Source: an uncultured Methylococcaceae bacterium
Lineage (GTDB): Bacteria > Pseudomonadota > Gammaproteobacteria > Methylococcales > Methylococcaceae
DNA: 64,000 nucleotides
Reading direction: 5' to 3'
Assembly (NCBI GenBank): GCA_903934875.1
Contig: CAIZPP010000101.1
Span: forward strand, 1-64,000
Under the pieces are notes generated by a model. That model saw nothing but the letters and a program-made list of their open reading frames with translations, made no database searches and was not told where the DNA came from. A program made the position numbers and the translations under genes. Shown here piece by piece: positions 19,588 through 28,580 of this stretch (its first letter is position 1; each line of letters starts with the position of its first letter).

Positions 19588-20443
19588 TGGAGCGAACGCC
19601 TGTGTTGACCGCCTGAATAGTGCTGGACTTGCAGCTAAAAAGTTTCCAGATAGTAAGGTGGGGGAGATTGTTGCCACTTGCCCCTTATATAATTGTCAAC
19701 AATTATGGGATCAGGTAAATAAAGAAACCAAAGATATAGTAGATACATCCGACCCTTTGCAGCGCAATACCAAAATTACCTCAGCTTACGCCAAACTTAA
19801 TCAGGAAAATCCTGAAAAAATGCAATGGGCAGGATTGGCTGCGATTGTTTCACGTCAAGCAGGGTGCGCTATGCAGGTTGCAGACAACGCTAACATTGTT
19901 GCAAAAATAACGGGGTATCCTCAAGATGCTCATGATGCGCTAGTCGATGGCAACAAAGCTATTTTTTCCGACATTTACCCACCGCTCAGATTCTATCAGA
20001 TCAATGGACTGGAAAAACTCAAGCAGTGTCCATCAACAGATGCTAAAGGAGATAAAAGATATTCTCAGCAAATCTTACCAGCCCTTGAGCTTATTGACAC
20101 AGGCGACCCAGAATTTGTACGGCTAGGGTCAGATAAAATAGCGGAGTATGAACAGAAAGATATTATTCAGGATAAAGTCTACAGTGTAGAGAAATACAAA
20201 AAAGCTTTGAAGTCCAACGAGGACTATGAGAAGCACTGGTATGGTCGGTTAGGTGGTGCCCAAAAGGCAGAAATCCCCTTATCAGCGGACTGCGGAGCAA
20301 AACCCACTATTCCACTTGATGGCTCGATATTGAAGGCAGAGGTACGAGTGAAATACTACAACACACTGATGGATGGTTTTTTGAAAAAAACACCCTCTGA
20401 GCTGACTGGAATCATGAACAAAGCCTCGACACCTTGGCCATGA
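19571..20443 (+). CDS. DUF2515-like protein, second gene of cassette
   Basis: A 290-residue soluble protein. The segment NPEKMQWAGLAAIVSRQAGCAMQ (near residue 80) resembles the core of DUF2515 (YppC-like) proteins, in which an H/Q-W-A-x-L-A and V-S-R-x-A-G pattern is conserved. This assignment is from memory. The N-terminus (ATCPLYNCQQLWDQVNKET) and the rest are unfamiliar. No signal peptide or membrane span is visible. Its start lies within the first gene of the cassette, and its stop overlaps the start of the third gene (ATGA), so the three are translationally coupled. The activity is unknown. Confidence 0.6.
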   Translation: MSNTTNGANACVDRLNSAGLAAKKFPDSKVGEIVATCPLYNCQQLWDQVNKETKDIVDTSDPLQRNTKITSAYAKLNQENPEKMQWAGLAAIVSRQAGCAMQVADNANIVAKITGYPQDAHDALVDGNKAIFSDIYPPLRFYQINGLEKLKQCPSTDAKGDKRYSQQILPALELIDTGDPEFVRLGSDKIAEYEQKDIIQDKVYSVEKYKKALKSNEDYEKHWYGRLGGAQKAEIPLSADCGAKPTIPLDGSILKAEVRVKYYNTLMDGFLKKTPSELTGIMNKASTPWP

Positions 20444-21168
20444 AACCCATTTGCAGTTACTTTTTGGCAAGTGCTGGCGTTTTGCTTATTGCGTTAGCCA
20501 TTTATTTATTTTTCAGGAATGAAGCTATTGATATGAACAAAATTCCCACACTCAAGCTAACGCTGGGGCAGAATATTTTCGTGATACTGCGCGATAACCA
20601 TTATGACCACGATATAAGCCGTCATGATGATAACACGCCAGTGATTATCGAAAGCCCCGTACAACTGGATTTTGCCGAGCCAAATATTGGCTTCAAGCTA
20701 CCCCCAACGCGCTATTTGTGGCTCACTCAATATGCTGGGATTGTGACTAGTCTGAGCACTTCGCCGCAGTTGGAGTACTGGAATCTCGAAAAAGCCCATG
20801 AATTTGCAACTCAGATGATGAATAAGCTTGTTAAGCTAGGCTGGGTTGTTCATCGTGAATATCCGCTTAGCTATGAGGAAGTCAGGGATATGTTTGACAA
20901 GAGCAAAGCCAAAAATGAGAAATTTTGGAAAGACTATGGAGATTACAGTAGCGGGGATATTACTCTGAATATCGACATTAAACAGATTATCCTCCCGGAA
21001 ACTGGCAATAACTTGACTGAGAAAGATGCTATTTTTTTGCTCAATATTCACATCAATAATGAAGAGCTATCTAAACGACAGGGAAAAATTACTTATGGAC
21101 AGCGCAGGAAAGTCAATGGCACAGCCAACGATCCCCTACCGCTATCGTATTGGCACAATGCCCCTTGA
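20440..21168 (+). CDS. Membrane-anchored protein, third gene of cassette
   Basis: A 242-residue protein with an N-terminal hydrophobic segment (about residues 3-24: ICSYFLASAGVLLIALAIYLFF) that serves as an uncleaved anchor or signal sequence. The remainder would lie in the periplasm. The middle part (GIVTSLSTSPQLEYWNLEKAHEFATQMMNKLVKLGW) has the outline of proteins often found as partners or candidate immunity proteins in type VI secretion-associated islands. That comparison is tentative. The ATG at 20440 overlaps the previous stop. A TTG six bases earlier is possible but unlikely. Confidence 0.6.
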   Translation: MKPICSYFLASAGVLLIALAIYLFFRNEAIDMNKIPTLKLTLGQNIFVILRDNHYDHDISRHDDNTPVIIESPVQLDFAEPNIGFKLPPTRYLWLTQYAGIVTSLSTSPQLEYWNLEKAHEFATQMMNKLVKLGWVVHREYPLSYEEVRDMFDKSKAKNEKFWKDYGDYSSGDITLNIDIKQIILPETGNNLTEKDAIFLLNIHINNEELSKRQGKITYGQRRKVNGTANDPLPLSYWHNAP

Positions 21169-21336
21169 TGCCACCCCATTCCCCACAACTCCGTTAGATG
21201 CGGTAAAGTATTAAATTTTTGCTCGTTCCCAAGCTCCAGCTTGGGAATGCGGTATCAGAAGCTCCTGCTTCCTGAGACCCGACAAGTTAGAGCTTGTAAG
21301 GTAAGGGTTCCCAAGCTGGAGCTTGGGAACCAGCGG

Positions 21337-21409
21337 AACGTTTTGTGCCACGGCAGGACTGTGGTCTGTGGACATAACGTTCGGGTCGGGATTACAAATC
21401 CCGACCCGC
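21337..21409 (-). repeat. 73-bp repeat, right inverted copy bordering island
   Basis: The reverse complement matches 16834-16906, including the GGGTCGGGATT palindrome and the ATGTCCACAGACCACAG run. Its opposite orientation to the first copy means that 16.8-21.4 kb is enclosed by inverted repeats. Confidence 0.8.
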
Positions 21410-21442
21410 ATCAGTCCGGTCGGGCGCGTCTCTTTGCGTTGC

Positions 21443-21523
21443 GCCCGACACTATAGCGGTTGGTTATGCCAATGACATTGGGTAAATACCACGGTGTCGA
21501 TGATTCGGTGCTGTAGTTTGTCT
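21443..21523 (+). repeat. Island-border repeat, copy d
   Basis: The block order CCCGACACTATAGCGGTTGG, ATGCCAATGACATTGGGTAA and GATTCGGTGCTGTAGTTTGT corresponds to copies a to c. It precedes the PIN toxin module. Confidence 0.7.
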
Positions 21524-21605
21524 ACAGGATGACAAATTTGAGAGAATTATTTTTCTTTTTAATTACAATGTTTTTATGTCCAAACAAATTAAACGAGACA
21601 ATACT

Positions 21606-21791
21606 ATGCAAACACTAGATTTAGATAGATTACCCGGCTTTGCTCAAAACGAATTATGTGATTTTTATCAGTTCCTATTGCAGAAATATACAGTGCAATC
21701 ACCGCCCAAACAAGAGGCAAATGGCCCACTCGCACCCCGCTTAGTGAAACCGTTTGAGCCGCTATCTCGCGAAGAAGTCTATGAGCGATAA
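21606..21791 (+). CDS. Antitoxin of PIN module (DUF2281-like)
   Basis: A 61-residue acidic/Pro-rich protein (MQTLDLDRLPGFAQNELCDFYQFLLQKY, then KPFEPLSREEVYER). The small size, the helical N-terminus, the trailing positively charged tail and the overlap with a PIN-domain gene fit a VapB/DUF2281-like antitoxin. The ATG at 21606, which has a GAGAC purine run upstream, is preferred to the one at 21576. Confidence 0.7.
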   Translation: MQTLDLDRLPGFAQNELCDFYQFLLQKYTVQSPPKQEANGPLAPRLVKPFEPLSREEVYER

Positions 21792-22203
21792 GTTTTTTGT
21801 TGATTCCAATATTTGGCTGTATGCTTTCATGGATACCACTTCAAGCAAGCAGGAGAAAGCCATGCAACTCATTGATAATAATGATATAGTGTTGAGTACG
21901 CAGGTCGTCAACGAGGTTTGTGCCAATCTCCTGCGCAAAGCCAGCTACACCGAACCTGAGATACAGCAAACCATTGAAAATTTTCAGGCTAGGTATTCTA
22001 TTTTCATTGTGACAACAGATATTATCCGACAGGCTTCTGTGCTGCGAACCTCATACCGTTTGTCATATTGGGACAGCGTTGTCATCGCCACTGCGATGAG
22101 TGCGAAATGCACTATCGTTTATTCAGAGGATATGCAAAATGGGCAACGCATTGACAACTTGTTGACTATAAAAAATCCTTTTATTGGATGTAGTGGCACA
22201 TAG
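21781..22203 (+). CDS. PIN-domain toxin (VapC-like)
   Basis: A 140-residue protein with PIN fold features. The first acidic residue is in KFFVDSNIWLYAF. A central acidic residue lies in STQVVNEVCANLL, and the third is in YWDSVVIATAMSAKCTIVYSEDMQNGQ. PIN toxins are ribonucleases that cut tRNA or rRNA. The start overlaps the antitoxin gene by 11 bp, the usual toxin-antitoxin arrangement. All key acidic positions are kept, so it may be active. Confidence 0.88.
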   Translation: MSDKFFVDSNIWLYAFMDTTSSKQEKAMQLIDNNDIVLSTQVVNEVCANLLRKASYTEPEIQQTIENFQARYSIFIVTTDIIRQASVLRTSYRLSYWDSVVIATAMSAKCTIVYSEDMQNGQRIDNLLTIKNPFIGCSGT

Positions 22204-22280
22204 GCCGTCCGATGTTGAAAACACTGTCAGTGCGGGTTTGGAGCCTACCCCTAAGAATTCATTATCCCTTGTGAAAATCA

Positions 22281-23348
22281 ATGATAACACTTAAAAACGA
22301 TTGTTTTATCCGCGCCCTGCTTAGACAACCCGTGGAGCGCACACCCGTCTGGATGATGCGCCAGGCTGGGCGCTACCTGCCCGAATATCGGCGCGTCCGC
22401 GAACAGGCCGGGAGTTTCATGAATCTGTGCACCAACCCGGAACTGGCCTGCGAAGTCACCCTCCAACCCTTGGACCGTTTCCGCCTGGATGCCGCCATCC
22501 TGTTTTCCGATATTCTGACCATCCCCGATGCGATGGGATTGGGACTGCATTTTGTCGAAGGGGAAGGCCCCCGTTTCAGCCGCCCCATCCAGACCGAGGC
22601 GGATATCCGCACGCTGGCAGTGCCCGACCCGGAAGAAAGCCTAGGCTATGTGACGGATGCGGTGCGCCTGATTCAGCGGGAATTGCAAGGCAGGGTGCCG
22701 CTCATAGGGTTTTCCGGCAGCCCTTGGACACTCGCCACTTACATGGTTGAAGGCGGAAGCAGCAAAGATTTCCGTAAGGTGAAGGCCATGCTTTATGACC
22801 GGCCTGAGCTGTTGCATGAACTGCTGGACAAGCTAGCCGATGCCGTCGCCGCCTACCTCAACGCCCAAATCAAAGCCGGGGTCAATGCTGTCATGCTGTT
22901 CGACACCTGGGGCGGTTCCCTGTCCACCGGGCACTACCGGGATTTTTCTCTAGCCTACTCCAAGCGCATCTTCGACCAACTCCGGATCAAGCAAGGCGAC
23001 CGGACGATTCCGGCCATACTGTTCACCAAGGGCGGCGGTTTGTGGCTGGAAGCGATGGCGGAAACAGGCTACCACGCCCTAGGTCTGGATTGGCAGACCC
23101 CTATCGCCGATGCGCGTAGGCGCGTCGGCGGCAAAGTGGCGCTGCAGGGCAATCTGGACCCGGTGGCCTTGTATGCCTCGCCGGAGTCCATACGGAGCGA
23201 AGTAAAAAAGATATTGGCCGATTTTGGCCAGGGTTCCGGCCATGTGTTTAATTTGGGGCACGGCGTACACCCGGACATACAGCCCGAACATGTTGGCGCG
23301 ATGATCGAAGCAGTGCATGAGTTCAGCCCGGAGTTCCACCCGCTTTAG
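22281..23348 (+). CDS. hemE: Uroporphyrinogen decarboxylase
   Basis: A 355-residue heme-pathway enzyme that converts uroporphyrinogen III to coproporphyrinogen III in the cytoplasm. The N-terminal signature [16 protein letters not shown] is near residue 23. The second signature, [17 protein letters not shown], is near residue 150. [10 protein letters not shown] and [10 protein letters not shown] also fit. Length is normal. It stands alone between the PIN module and the convergent glgA gene. Confidence 0.98.
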   Translation: MITLKNDCFIRALLRQPVERTPVWMMRQAGRYLPEYRRVREQAGSFMNLCTNPELACEVTLQPLDRFRLDAAILFSDILTIPDAMGLGLHFVEGEGPRFSRPIQTEADIRTLAVPDPEESLGYVTDAVRLIQRELQGRVPLIGFSGSPWTLATYMVEGGSSKDFRKVKAMLYDRPELLHELLDKLADAVAAYLNAQIKAGVNAVMLFDTWGGSLSTGHYRDFSLAYSKRIFDQLRIKQGDRTIPAILFTKGGGLWLEAMAETGYHALGLDWQTPIADARRRVGGKVALQGNLDPVALYASPESIRSEVKKILADFGQGSGHVFNLGHGVHPDIQPEHVGAMIEAVHEFSPEFHPL

Positions 23349-23363
23349 GATGCTGAAAGTGAG

Positions 23364-23470
23364 TGACGGGGCTGCAAACCCCGGGCTATCAACTTAAAGC
23401 CGTTCATGGTTCGACAAGCTCACCACGAACGGCTTAAGTCCCGGCTTAAGTGGGTAGCCAAACCCCGTCA
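23364..23470. repeat. Nested palindromes between convergent hemE and glgA
   Basis: The outer arms TGACGGGG and CCCCGTCA surround an inner palindrome whose arms contain CCGTTCATGGTTCGACAAGC and ACGAACGG. The inner part is a repeat seen in many proteobacterial genomes. It could act as a bidirectional transcription stop, but there is no clear T-tract. Confidence 0.5.
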
Positions 23471-23485
23471 TCCTGCGGAATTGAC

Positions 23486-25588
23486 CTACTTCTCGCGAAT
23501 GAAATCGTAAATGTTCAAATAATCCTGCCCTGGGTTTTTCCATGAATAATCGCTACGCATGGCGTTTTTGATCGTTTCGCGGAAATGCTCAGGGAATTCA
23601 TAGTAGCAACTGATTGCCCGGCCCAATGCGGACTCCAGCCCCGCCTCGTCGTAATCCCTGAACACAAAACCATTGCGTTCGTGCAAAGGCCTCCAGGAAA
23701 AATCCTTGTCGATGACGGTGTCCGCCAAACCGCCGACCTCACGGACGACGGGAACTGTCCCGTAGCGCATGGCGATCAACTGGGCTAAGCCGCAGGGTTC
23801 AAAACGGCTGGGTACGATCATCATATCTGCGCCGGCATAAATCAAATGGGACAATTCCTCGTTGAAGCCGATTTCAATATGGCAATCAGGGTTGTCATTA
23901 AGCTGATTCTTCAGCGTCCAAAAGTAATTGTTGATCTGGCCTTCGGGGCTGGAGCCTAGCAGCACGAATTGCCCGCCCCTGCTCAAGGTATAAAAGATGG
24001 CGTGGCGTATCAACTCAAGCCCTTTTTGCGGGTCCAGCCGGCCCACAAAGGCCACGATTGGTTTTTGATTGTCAGCGAGCATCAAACGGTGGCGCAAAGC
24101 CCGTTTGTTATCGTATTTGCCATCGACATTATCGACGGTGTAATGCACAGGAATGAGCGGGTCGATTTCCGGGTTCCAAACCGAGTAGTCGACGCCATTG
24201 ACCACTCCGCCGAACTTGCGGTGATGGATGTGCAAGGTTGGCTCAAGCTCAAACCCTTGGCCTTGGTCTTTGGCTTCCAGTGCGTGGTGGGGGGAGACGG
24301 TGGTGATGAAATTGGAATAGACCACCCCGGCCTTCATCAGATTTAGCGCCTGCGGGACCTGGTTGTCTCTGAGGCGGTCGTAATGATAATAGTATTCTGG
24401 CCGGTTCAAGCCGGTAGCTTGCAGAATCTGTGCCCCGGTCCTTCCTTGATGCTTGAAATTATGAATGGTAAAGCAGACACGGGGATGCCTCATTCCCAAA
24501 TGCTGGTATATCTCGAATAGAAACACGGGGGCTAATGCCGTCTGCCAATCATGGCAATGAATAATGTCAGGGTTCTTTCCCGATTTCCAAATGAATTCCA
24601 TGGCCGCGCGGGTGAAGAACGCGAAGCGCATTACATCGTCTTTGAAACCATAGACGGAACCCCGATTGAAGAAATTATCAGAGGAATGGGGTTCGATGAA
24701 AAAGCACTTGCGTCCGTGGACAAAGCCAAAAAACACTGTGCAGTGAATCGCACCCTCGAACCAGGGCACCCAAAGATCATTGTAAGTTTCGCAGAGTCCC
24801 CAGATATTGTCATAACGCAGGCAATCGTATTTGGGCAAGATAATTTCGACGCTGTTGCCGCGAATCTCCAACTCATTGCTCAACCCGTATACCACGTCTG
24901 CCAAGCCGCCCACTTTCGCAACCGGGGACAATTCGGGGGATATCTGGATGATGAACATGCGGGGGAGTTCCGGGCCGTCATACCGGTTTTCCGGTTCTGG
25001 CGCTTGGTAATAATCGTTCACGGGTTCAGGCTCCGGTTCATTATTGTTATTATTTTGAGGCTCAGCCGCCAGTTCAGCTTGTTTGGCTGTTTCTGGGGAC
25101 GGGGCCGGAGCTGGGGTTGGGGCGAGTGCCGGGGCCGCATCTTCAATCGCTTCGTTTGCGCCAAGGAATAACTCAAACTGGGCCTCCACATCCCGGAGCA
25201 GTTCCCGTTTTGCAATTTCGTCCTCGTTGACCTCGGTAGGCAATGGGGCTAGTCCCGCCACGAAATCAACTTCGGAGGGAAGGTGAAGTTCGCTGGGTAT
25301 AACCGAGGTTTCCTCTGCCACTGGCTTTGCAGCGGGGGGCTGCGCGGACAGGTCCTCTGTGGCCGGAACAGTCGGTTCTGGCTTTTCGGGGGCAACTTTG
25401 GCTGTTGCGGCGGGCGGGGTGCTTGCCTTGGTTTCCTTGGTAGTCGGCGTAGCAGGGGCAGCAGGCGTGCTTGCCTTGTGAGCCGGGGCGGTCGGTGCCT
25501 TGCTAGCAGGGGTTTTCTTGTCCGTCACATCCGGGGACTTCGTTTTATTTTGCTGCGCTTCTGTGTTCGGTGATTTTTTATTGACCAT
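23486..25588 (-). CDS. glgA: Glycogen synthase with long disordered N-terminal extension
   Basis: A 700-residue GT5-type glycogen/starch synthase that transfers glucose from ADP-glucose. The catalytic core begins near residue 210 with ISPELSPVAKVGGLADVVYGLS (ADP-glucose-binding KVGGL motif). It contains GVVNGVDYSVWNP, FVGRLDPQKGLELI and VPSRFEPCGLAQLIAMRYGTVPVVREVGGLADTV. Ordinary GlgA proteins have about 480 residues. Here the first 200 residues are rich in Ala, Pro, Thr, Lys and Glu, with a four-Asn run, and look disordered. The start has no strong competitor, because the low-complexity reading frame is open throughout. Confidence 0.92.
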   Translation of the reverse strand: MVNKKSPNTEAQQNKTKSPDVTDKKTPASKAPTAPAHKASTPAAPATPTTKETKASTPPAATAKVAPEKPEPTVPATEDLSAQPPAAKPVAEETSVIPSELHLPSEVDFVAGLAPLPTEVNEDEIAKRELLRDVEAQFELFLGANEAIEDAAPALAPTPAPAPSPETAKQAELAAEPQNNNNNEPEPEPVNDYYQAPEPENRYDGPELPRMFIIQISPELSPVAKVGGLADVVYGLSNELEIRGNSVEIILPKYDCLRYDNIWGLCETYNDLWVPWFEGAIHCTVFFGFVHGRKCFFIEPHSSDNFFNRGSVYGFKDDVMRFAFFTRAAMEFIWKSGKNPDIIHCHDWQTALAPVFLFEIYQHLGMRHPRVCFTIHNFKHQGRTGAQILQATGLNRPEYYYHYDRLRDNQVPQALNLMKAGVVYSNFITTVSPHHALEAKDQGQGFELEPTLHIHHRKFGGVVNGVDYSVWNPEIDPLIPVHYTVDNVDGKYDNKRALRHRLMLADNQKPIVAFVGRLDPQKGLELIRHAIFYTLSRGGQFVLLGSSPEGQINNYFWTLKNQLNDNPDCHIEIGFNEELSHLIYAGADMMIVPSRFEPCGLAQLIAMRYGTVPVVREVGGLADTVIDKDFSWRPLHERNGFVFRDYDEAGLESALGRAISCYYEFPEHFRETIKNAMRSDYSWKNPGQDYLNIYDFIREK

Positions 25589-25703
25589 GTCTATTCCAGA
25601 TTATAAGTAGGAATTAAAAATTGACGGTAGTTTAAGCCATCTTCCCGTCGCTGCAAGAGCGAAAACATTTAAAGGCTGCATAGGCTAGCTTATTTGGCAC
25701 GGT

Positions 25704-28358
25704 TTACGCCAAACTTTTCGTCGCCACTTCGTATACATCCTTGGAAATCCCTTCGCTTAAGGCAATACGCTGCAACTGTTCCCGCATCAGGTTCTGGCGT
25801 CCTTCGTCGTAACGCCGCCAATGGGTAAGCGCCCCCACCATACGGGCGGAGATTTGCGGGTTGATGCTGTTTAGTGTGATGATATGGTCACCTAGGAAAC
25901 AGTAGCCTGACCCATCAGGCGTATGAAAATTGACTGGATTGTACTGAGTGAATGCCCCGATCACCGACCGCACGCGATTGGGACTGCCGAGTTCGAAGGC
26001 GGGATGTGCAAGCAGATTTTGCACAGTGGCCAAACCGCCCGGCAAATGGCAGGAAGCCTGTAATCCAAACCATTTGTCAATGACTAGCGCCTCATCTTTC
26101 CATTGTTCGTAGAAGGCATCCAAGCATCGTTTTTTCGCAGGGTTTTGGCTGTTGACTATGCAAGATAAGGCGGCAATTTGGTCGGTCATGTTACGCGCTT
26201 CAGAAAACTGGCGGACACAAAGTTCATGCGCTGTTGCTGTATCCAACTCGGACAGATAATTTAGGCAGAGGTTTTTCAGGCTCCGCCGGCCAATGGACTT
26301 GGCATCGAACCGCCCCGATTCATCCCTGTGATTGGCTTGGTACAAGGCCAAAAGTTCGCCACCTAAGTCTGTCGCTATGCCAACTTTAAGTTTTCGTCTG
26401 GCTGCATGGATCGCATCAGGATCAATGATTTTCATCAGCGCACTGACATATTCCTCGGACGGCAGGGTAAGTAGCAGCGCCAGATAGGAGAGATCGTCCC
26501 ATTGCTGGGTGAGCGCTTGGCGATAGGCATCCACCAGATGGGGGGCGGCTTTGTTCGGATGCTCCCCTTCGATGATCTGTTCAGCCAGATTGAGAATGAT
26601 GCGGCTGGCGAGCATCTGCCCCGCGTCCCAACGGTTGAAATGATCGCTGTCATGAGCTAGGAGGAAGGCCAATTCCTCATAATTATGGTGCAGATGCAAG
26701 CGTACCGGGGCCGAAAAGCCTCGCAGCGCTGAAATCACCGGTTTTTGTGGAAGATTGACGAAACGGAAGCGTTGTTGTGCATCCTTTATTTCTAGGACGC
26801 GGGTGGTGGCGCCAGGCTCTGCCTCGCCTTCCAGTTGCAAAGGGCAATCCTGGCCATCCTCGCCGAGCAAGCCAAGAGCCAGGGGGATGTGCAGAGGCTC
26901 CTTGGTTACTTGCCCCGGCGTAGACGGACAAGTTTGCCTGATCTTCAAATCCAGACAATGCTGCAAGGCGTTGTATTCACCATTGACAAACAGCTCCGGT
27001 GTGCCGGCCTGGCTATACCAACGGCGAAATTGACCTAGATCGATACCATTGGCATCTTCCATCGCAAGGACAAAATCGTCGCAAGTTACCGCCTGCCCGT
27101 CGTGGCGCTGGAAATACAGATCCGTGCCCTTACGGAACCCTTCCTTACCGAGCAGCGTGTGCATCATCCGCACGACTTCCGCGCCCTTTTCATAGACCGT
27201 CACGGTATAGAAATTATTGATTTCAATATAAGCGTCGGGACGGACTGGGTGGGCCAGCGGACCGGCATCCTCGGCAAACTGGCGGATGCGCAGCACATCC
27301 ACATCCTCAATGCGCTTGACTGGCCTGGAAGTGCGGTCAGCGGTGAATTCTTGGTCGCGAAATACGGTCAGCCCTTCCTTGAGGCTCAATTGGAACCAGT
27401 CCCGGCAGGTGATGCGATTGCCTGTCCAATTGTGAAAGTATTCATGGGCGATGACCCCTTCCACATGCCCATAGTCGGCATCGGTGGCCGTGTCAGGTCG
27501 GGCCAGGACGTACTTAGTATTGAATATATTAAGCCCCTTGTTCTCCATGGCACCCATATTGAAGTGGCTCACGGCGACGATCATATACAAATCCAGATCA
27601 TATTCCCTACCGTAGACGGCTTCGTCCCAGGCCATGGCATGTTTTAGCGACTGCATGGCATGGCTGCATTTGTCAATGTCATGGCCTTCAACGAAAATTT
27701 GCAGTTGCACCTCCCGTCCCGAAGCCGTTGTGTAGGCATCCTCGACGCACTCCAGCCGCCCTGCCACCAAGGCGAACAAATAACAAGGTTTGGGGAAAGG
27801 GTCTTCCCATTTGACCCAGTGGCGGTTGTGTTTCAACTCCCCTGTGGCGATTTTATTGCCGTTTGACAGCATCACTGGATGGCGTGTTTTGTCGCCGATC
27901 AGTAGTACCGAAAATTTTGCCATTACGTCCGGTCGGTCAGGATAATACGTGATCCTGCGGAAGCCCTGCGCCTCGCATTGTGTGCAGAGCATGTCTTTCG
28001 ATAGATAAAGCCCATCCAAGGCGCTATTGGACTTGGGGTTGATACGGGTTTGGATTTCCAGTGTGAAGACATCCACTTTGGGTGCGCCGGGAATGGTCAG
28101 GCTTTCCGGCGAAACCTCATACATTTCCCCTGCCAGCGGTTGGCCGTTGAGCTTTACAGACTCCAGCTTCAATTCCTCTCCGTCCAACACCAGAGGGGCA
28201 TTGGCATTGAGGCTGTCGCGGTTTTTTTGCAGGGTCAGCCGCGCAGTGACGCAGGTATCCTCGTCGTCCAGCATGAAAGTCAATTCGATCTGGCCTACTA
28301 TATACTCCGGCTGTGCATAGTCCTTAAGATATACTGTCGTTGGGATGGGTTCGCGCAT
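25704..28358 (-). CDS. pepN: Aminopeptidase N
   Basis: An 884-residue M1-family zinc aminopeptidase that removes N-terminal residues from peptides in the cytoplasm. The exopeptidase motif GAMENKGLN is near residue 269. The zinc motif HEYFHNWTGNR is near 305, with the second zinc-binding glutamate in LKEGLTVFRDQEF. Length agrees with E. coli PepN (870). I start at the ATG at 28358; an upstream TTG at 28373 is in frame. It is divergent from phoB. Confidence 0.97.
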   Translation of the reverse strand: MREPIPTTVYLKDYAQPEYIVGQIELTFMLDDEDTCVTARLTLQKNRDSLNANAPLVLDGEELKLESVKLNGQPLAGEMYEVSPESLTIPGAPKVDVFTLEIQTRINPKSNSALDGLYLSKDMLCTQCEAQGFRRITYYPDRPDVMAKFSVLLIGDKTRHPVMLSNGNKIATGELKHNRHWVKWEDPFPKPCYLFALVAGRLECVEDAYTTASGREVQLQIFVEGHDIDKCSHAMQSLKHAMAWDEAVYGREYDLDLYMIVAVSHFNMGAMENKGLNIFNTKYVLARPDTATDADYGHVEGVIAHEYFHNWTGNRITCRDWFQLSLKEGLTVFRDQEFTADRTSRPVKRIEDVDVLRIRQFAEDAGPLAHPVRPDAYIEINNFYTVTVYEKGAEVVRMMHTLLGKEGFRKGTDLYFQRHDGQAVTCDDFVLAMEDANGIDLGQFRRWYSQAGTPELFVNGEYNALQHCLDLKIRQTCPSTPGQVTKEPLHIPLALGLLGEDGQDCPLQLEGEAEPGATTRVLEIKDAQQRFRFVNLPQKPVISALRGFSAPVRLHLHHNYEELAFLLAHDSDHFNRWDAGQMLASRIILNLAEQIIEGEHPNKAAPHLVDAYRQALTQQWDDLSYLALLLTLPSEEYVSALMKIIDPDAIHAARRKLKVGIATDLGGELLALYQANHRDESGRFDAKSIGRRSLKNLCLNYLSELDTATAHELCVRQFSEARNMTDQIAALSCIVNSQNPAKKRCLDAFYEQWKDEALVIDKWFGLQASCHLPGGLATVQNLLAHPAFELGSPNRVRSVIGAFTQYNPVNFHTPDGSGYCFLGDHIITLNSINPQISARMVGALTHWRRYDEGRQNLMREQLQRIALSEGISKDVYEVATKSLA

Positions 28359-28525
28359 GATGTTGTACCGCAAGTCGTTAGTTGGAGTCGCTTGGAAAAA
28401 GAGTGCTAGTTTACCAATAGGAAAGGCAAAACAGCTTAAAAACCGGAAAAAATGATTGCCGCTACCCTATACTTAAGCCACCCGCATATGAAACGGCTGG
28501 CAGCAAACTTGGCATTTTAACCCGG

Positions 28526-28545
28526 ATGTAACAAAATCGTCATAA
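28526..28545 (+). promoter_or_regulatory. Possible Pho box upstream of phoB
   Basis: The sequence ATGTAACAAAATCGTCATAA lies 36 bp before the phoB ATG. It resembles two tandem TGT(C/A)A-type half sites separated by an AT-rich stretch, as in Pho boxes. Autoregulation of phoB is common. This is a motif resemblance only. Confidence 0.35.
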
Positions 28546-28580
28546 GATTGAACCTTTAAGCTTTAATTTGAGAATCGAAA

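Larger units (their letters stand above)
21169..21605. repeat. Gene-free stretch of palindromes and border repeats
   Basis: No gene is seen. Two near-identical hairpins with arms TTCCCAAGCT and AGCTTGGGAA lie at about 21226-21247 and 21308-21330. The 73-bp inverted repeat (21337-21409) and island-border repeat copy d (21443-21523) follow. The last 60 bp before the antitoxin gene are AT-rich and may hold its promoter. Confidence 0.75.

Noticed and set aside
16981-21523. CRISPR-like array
   Set aside because: The repeats are about 70-80 bp, diverged, and separated by genes rather than by short unique spacers.
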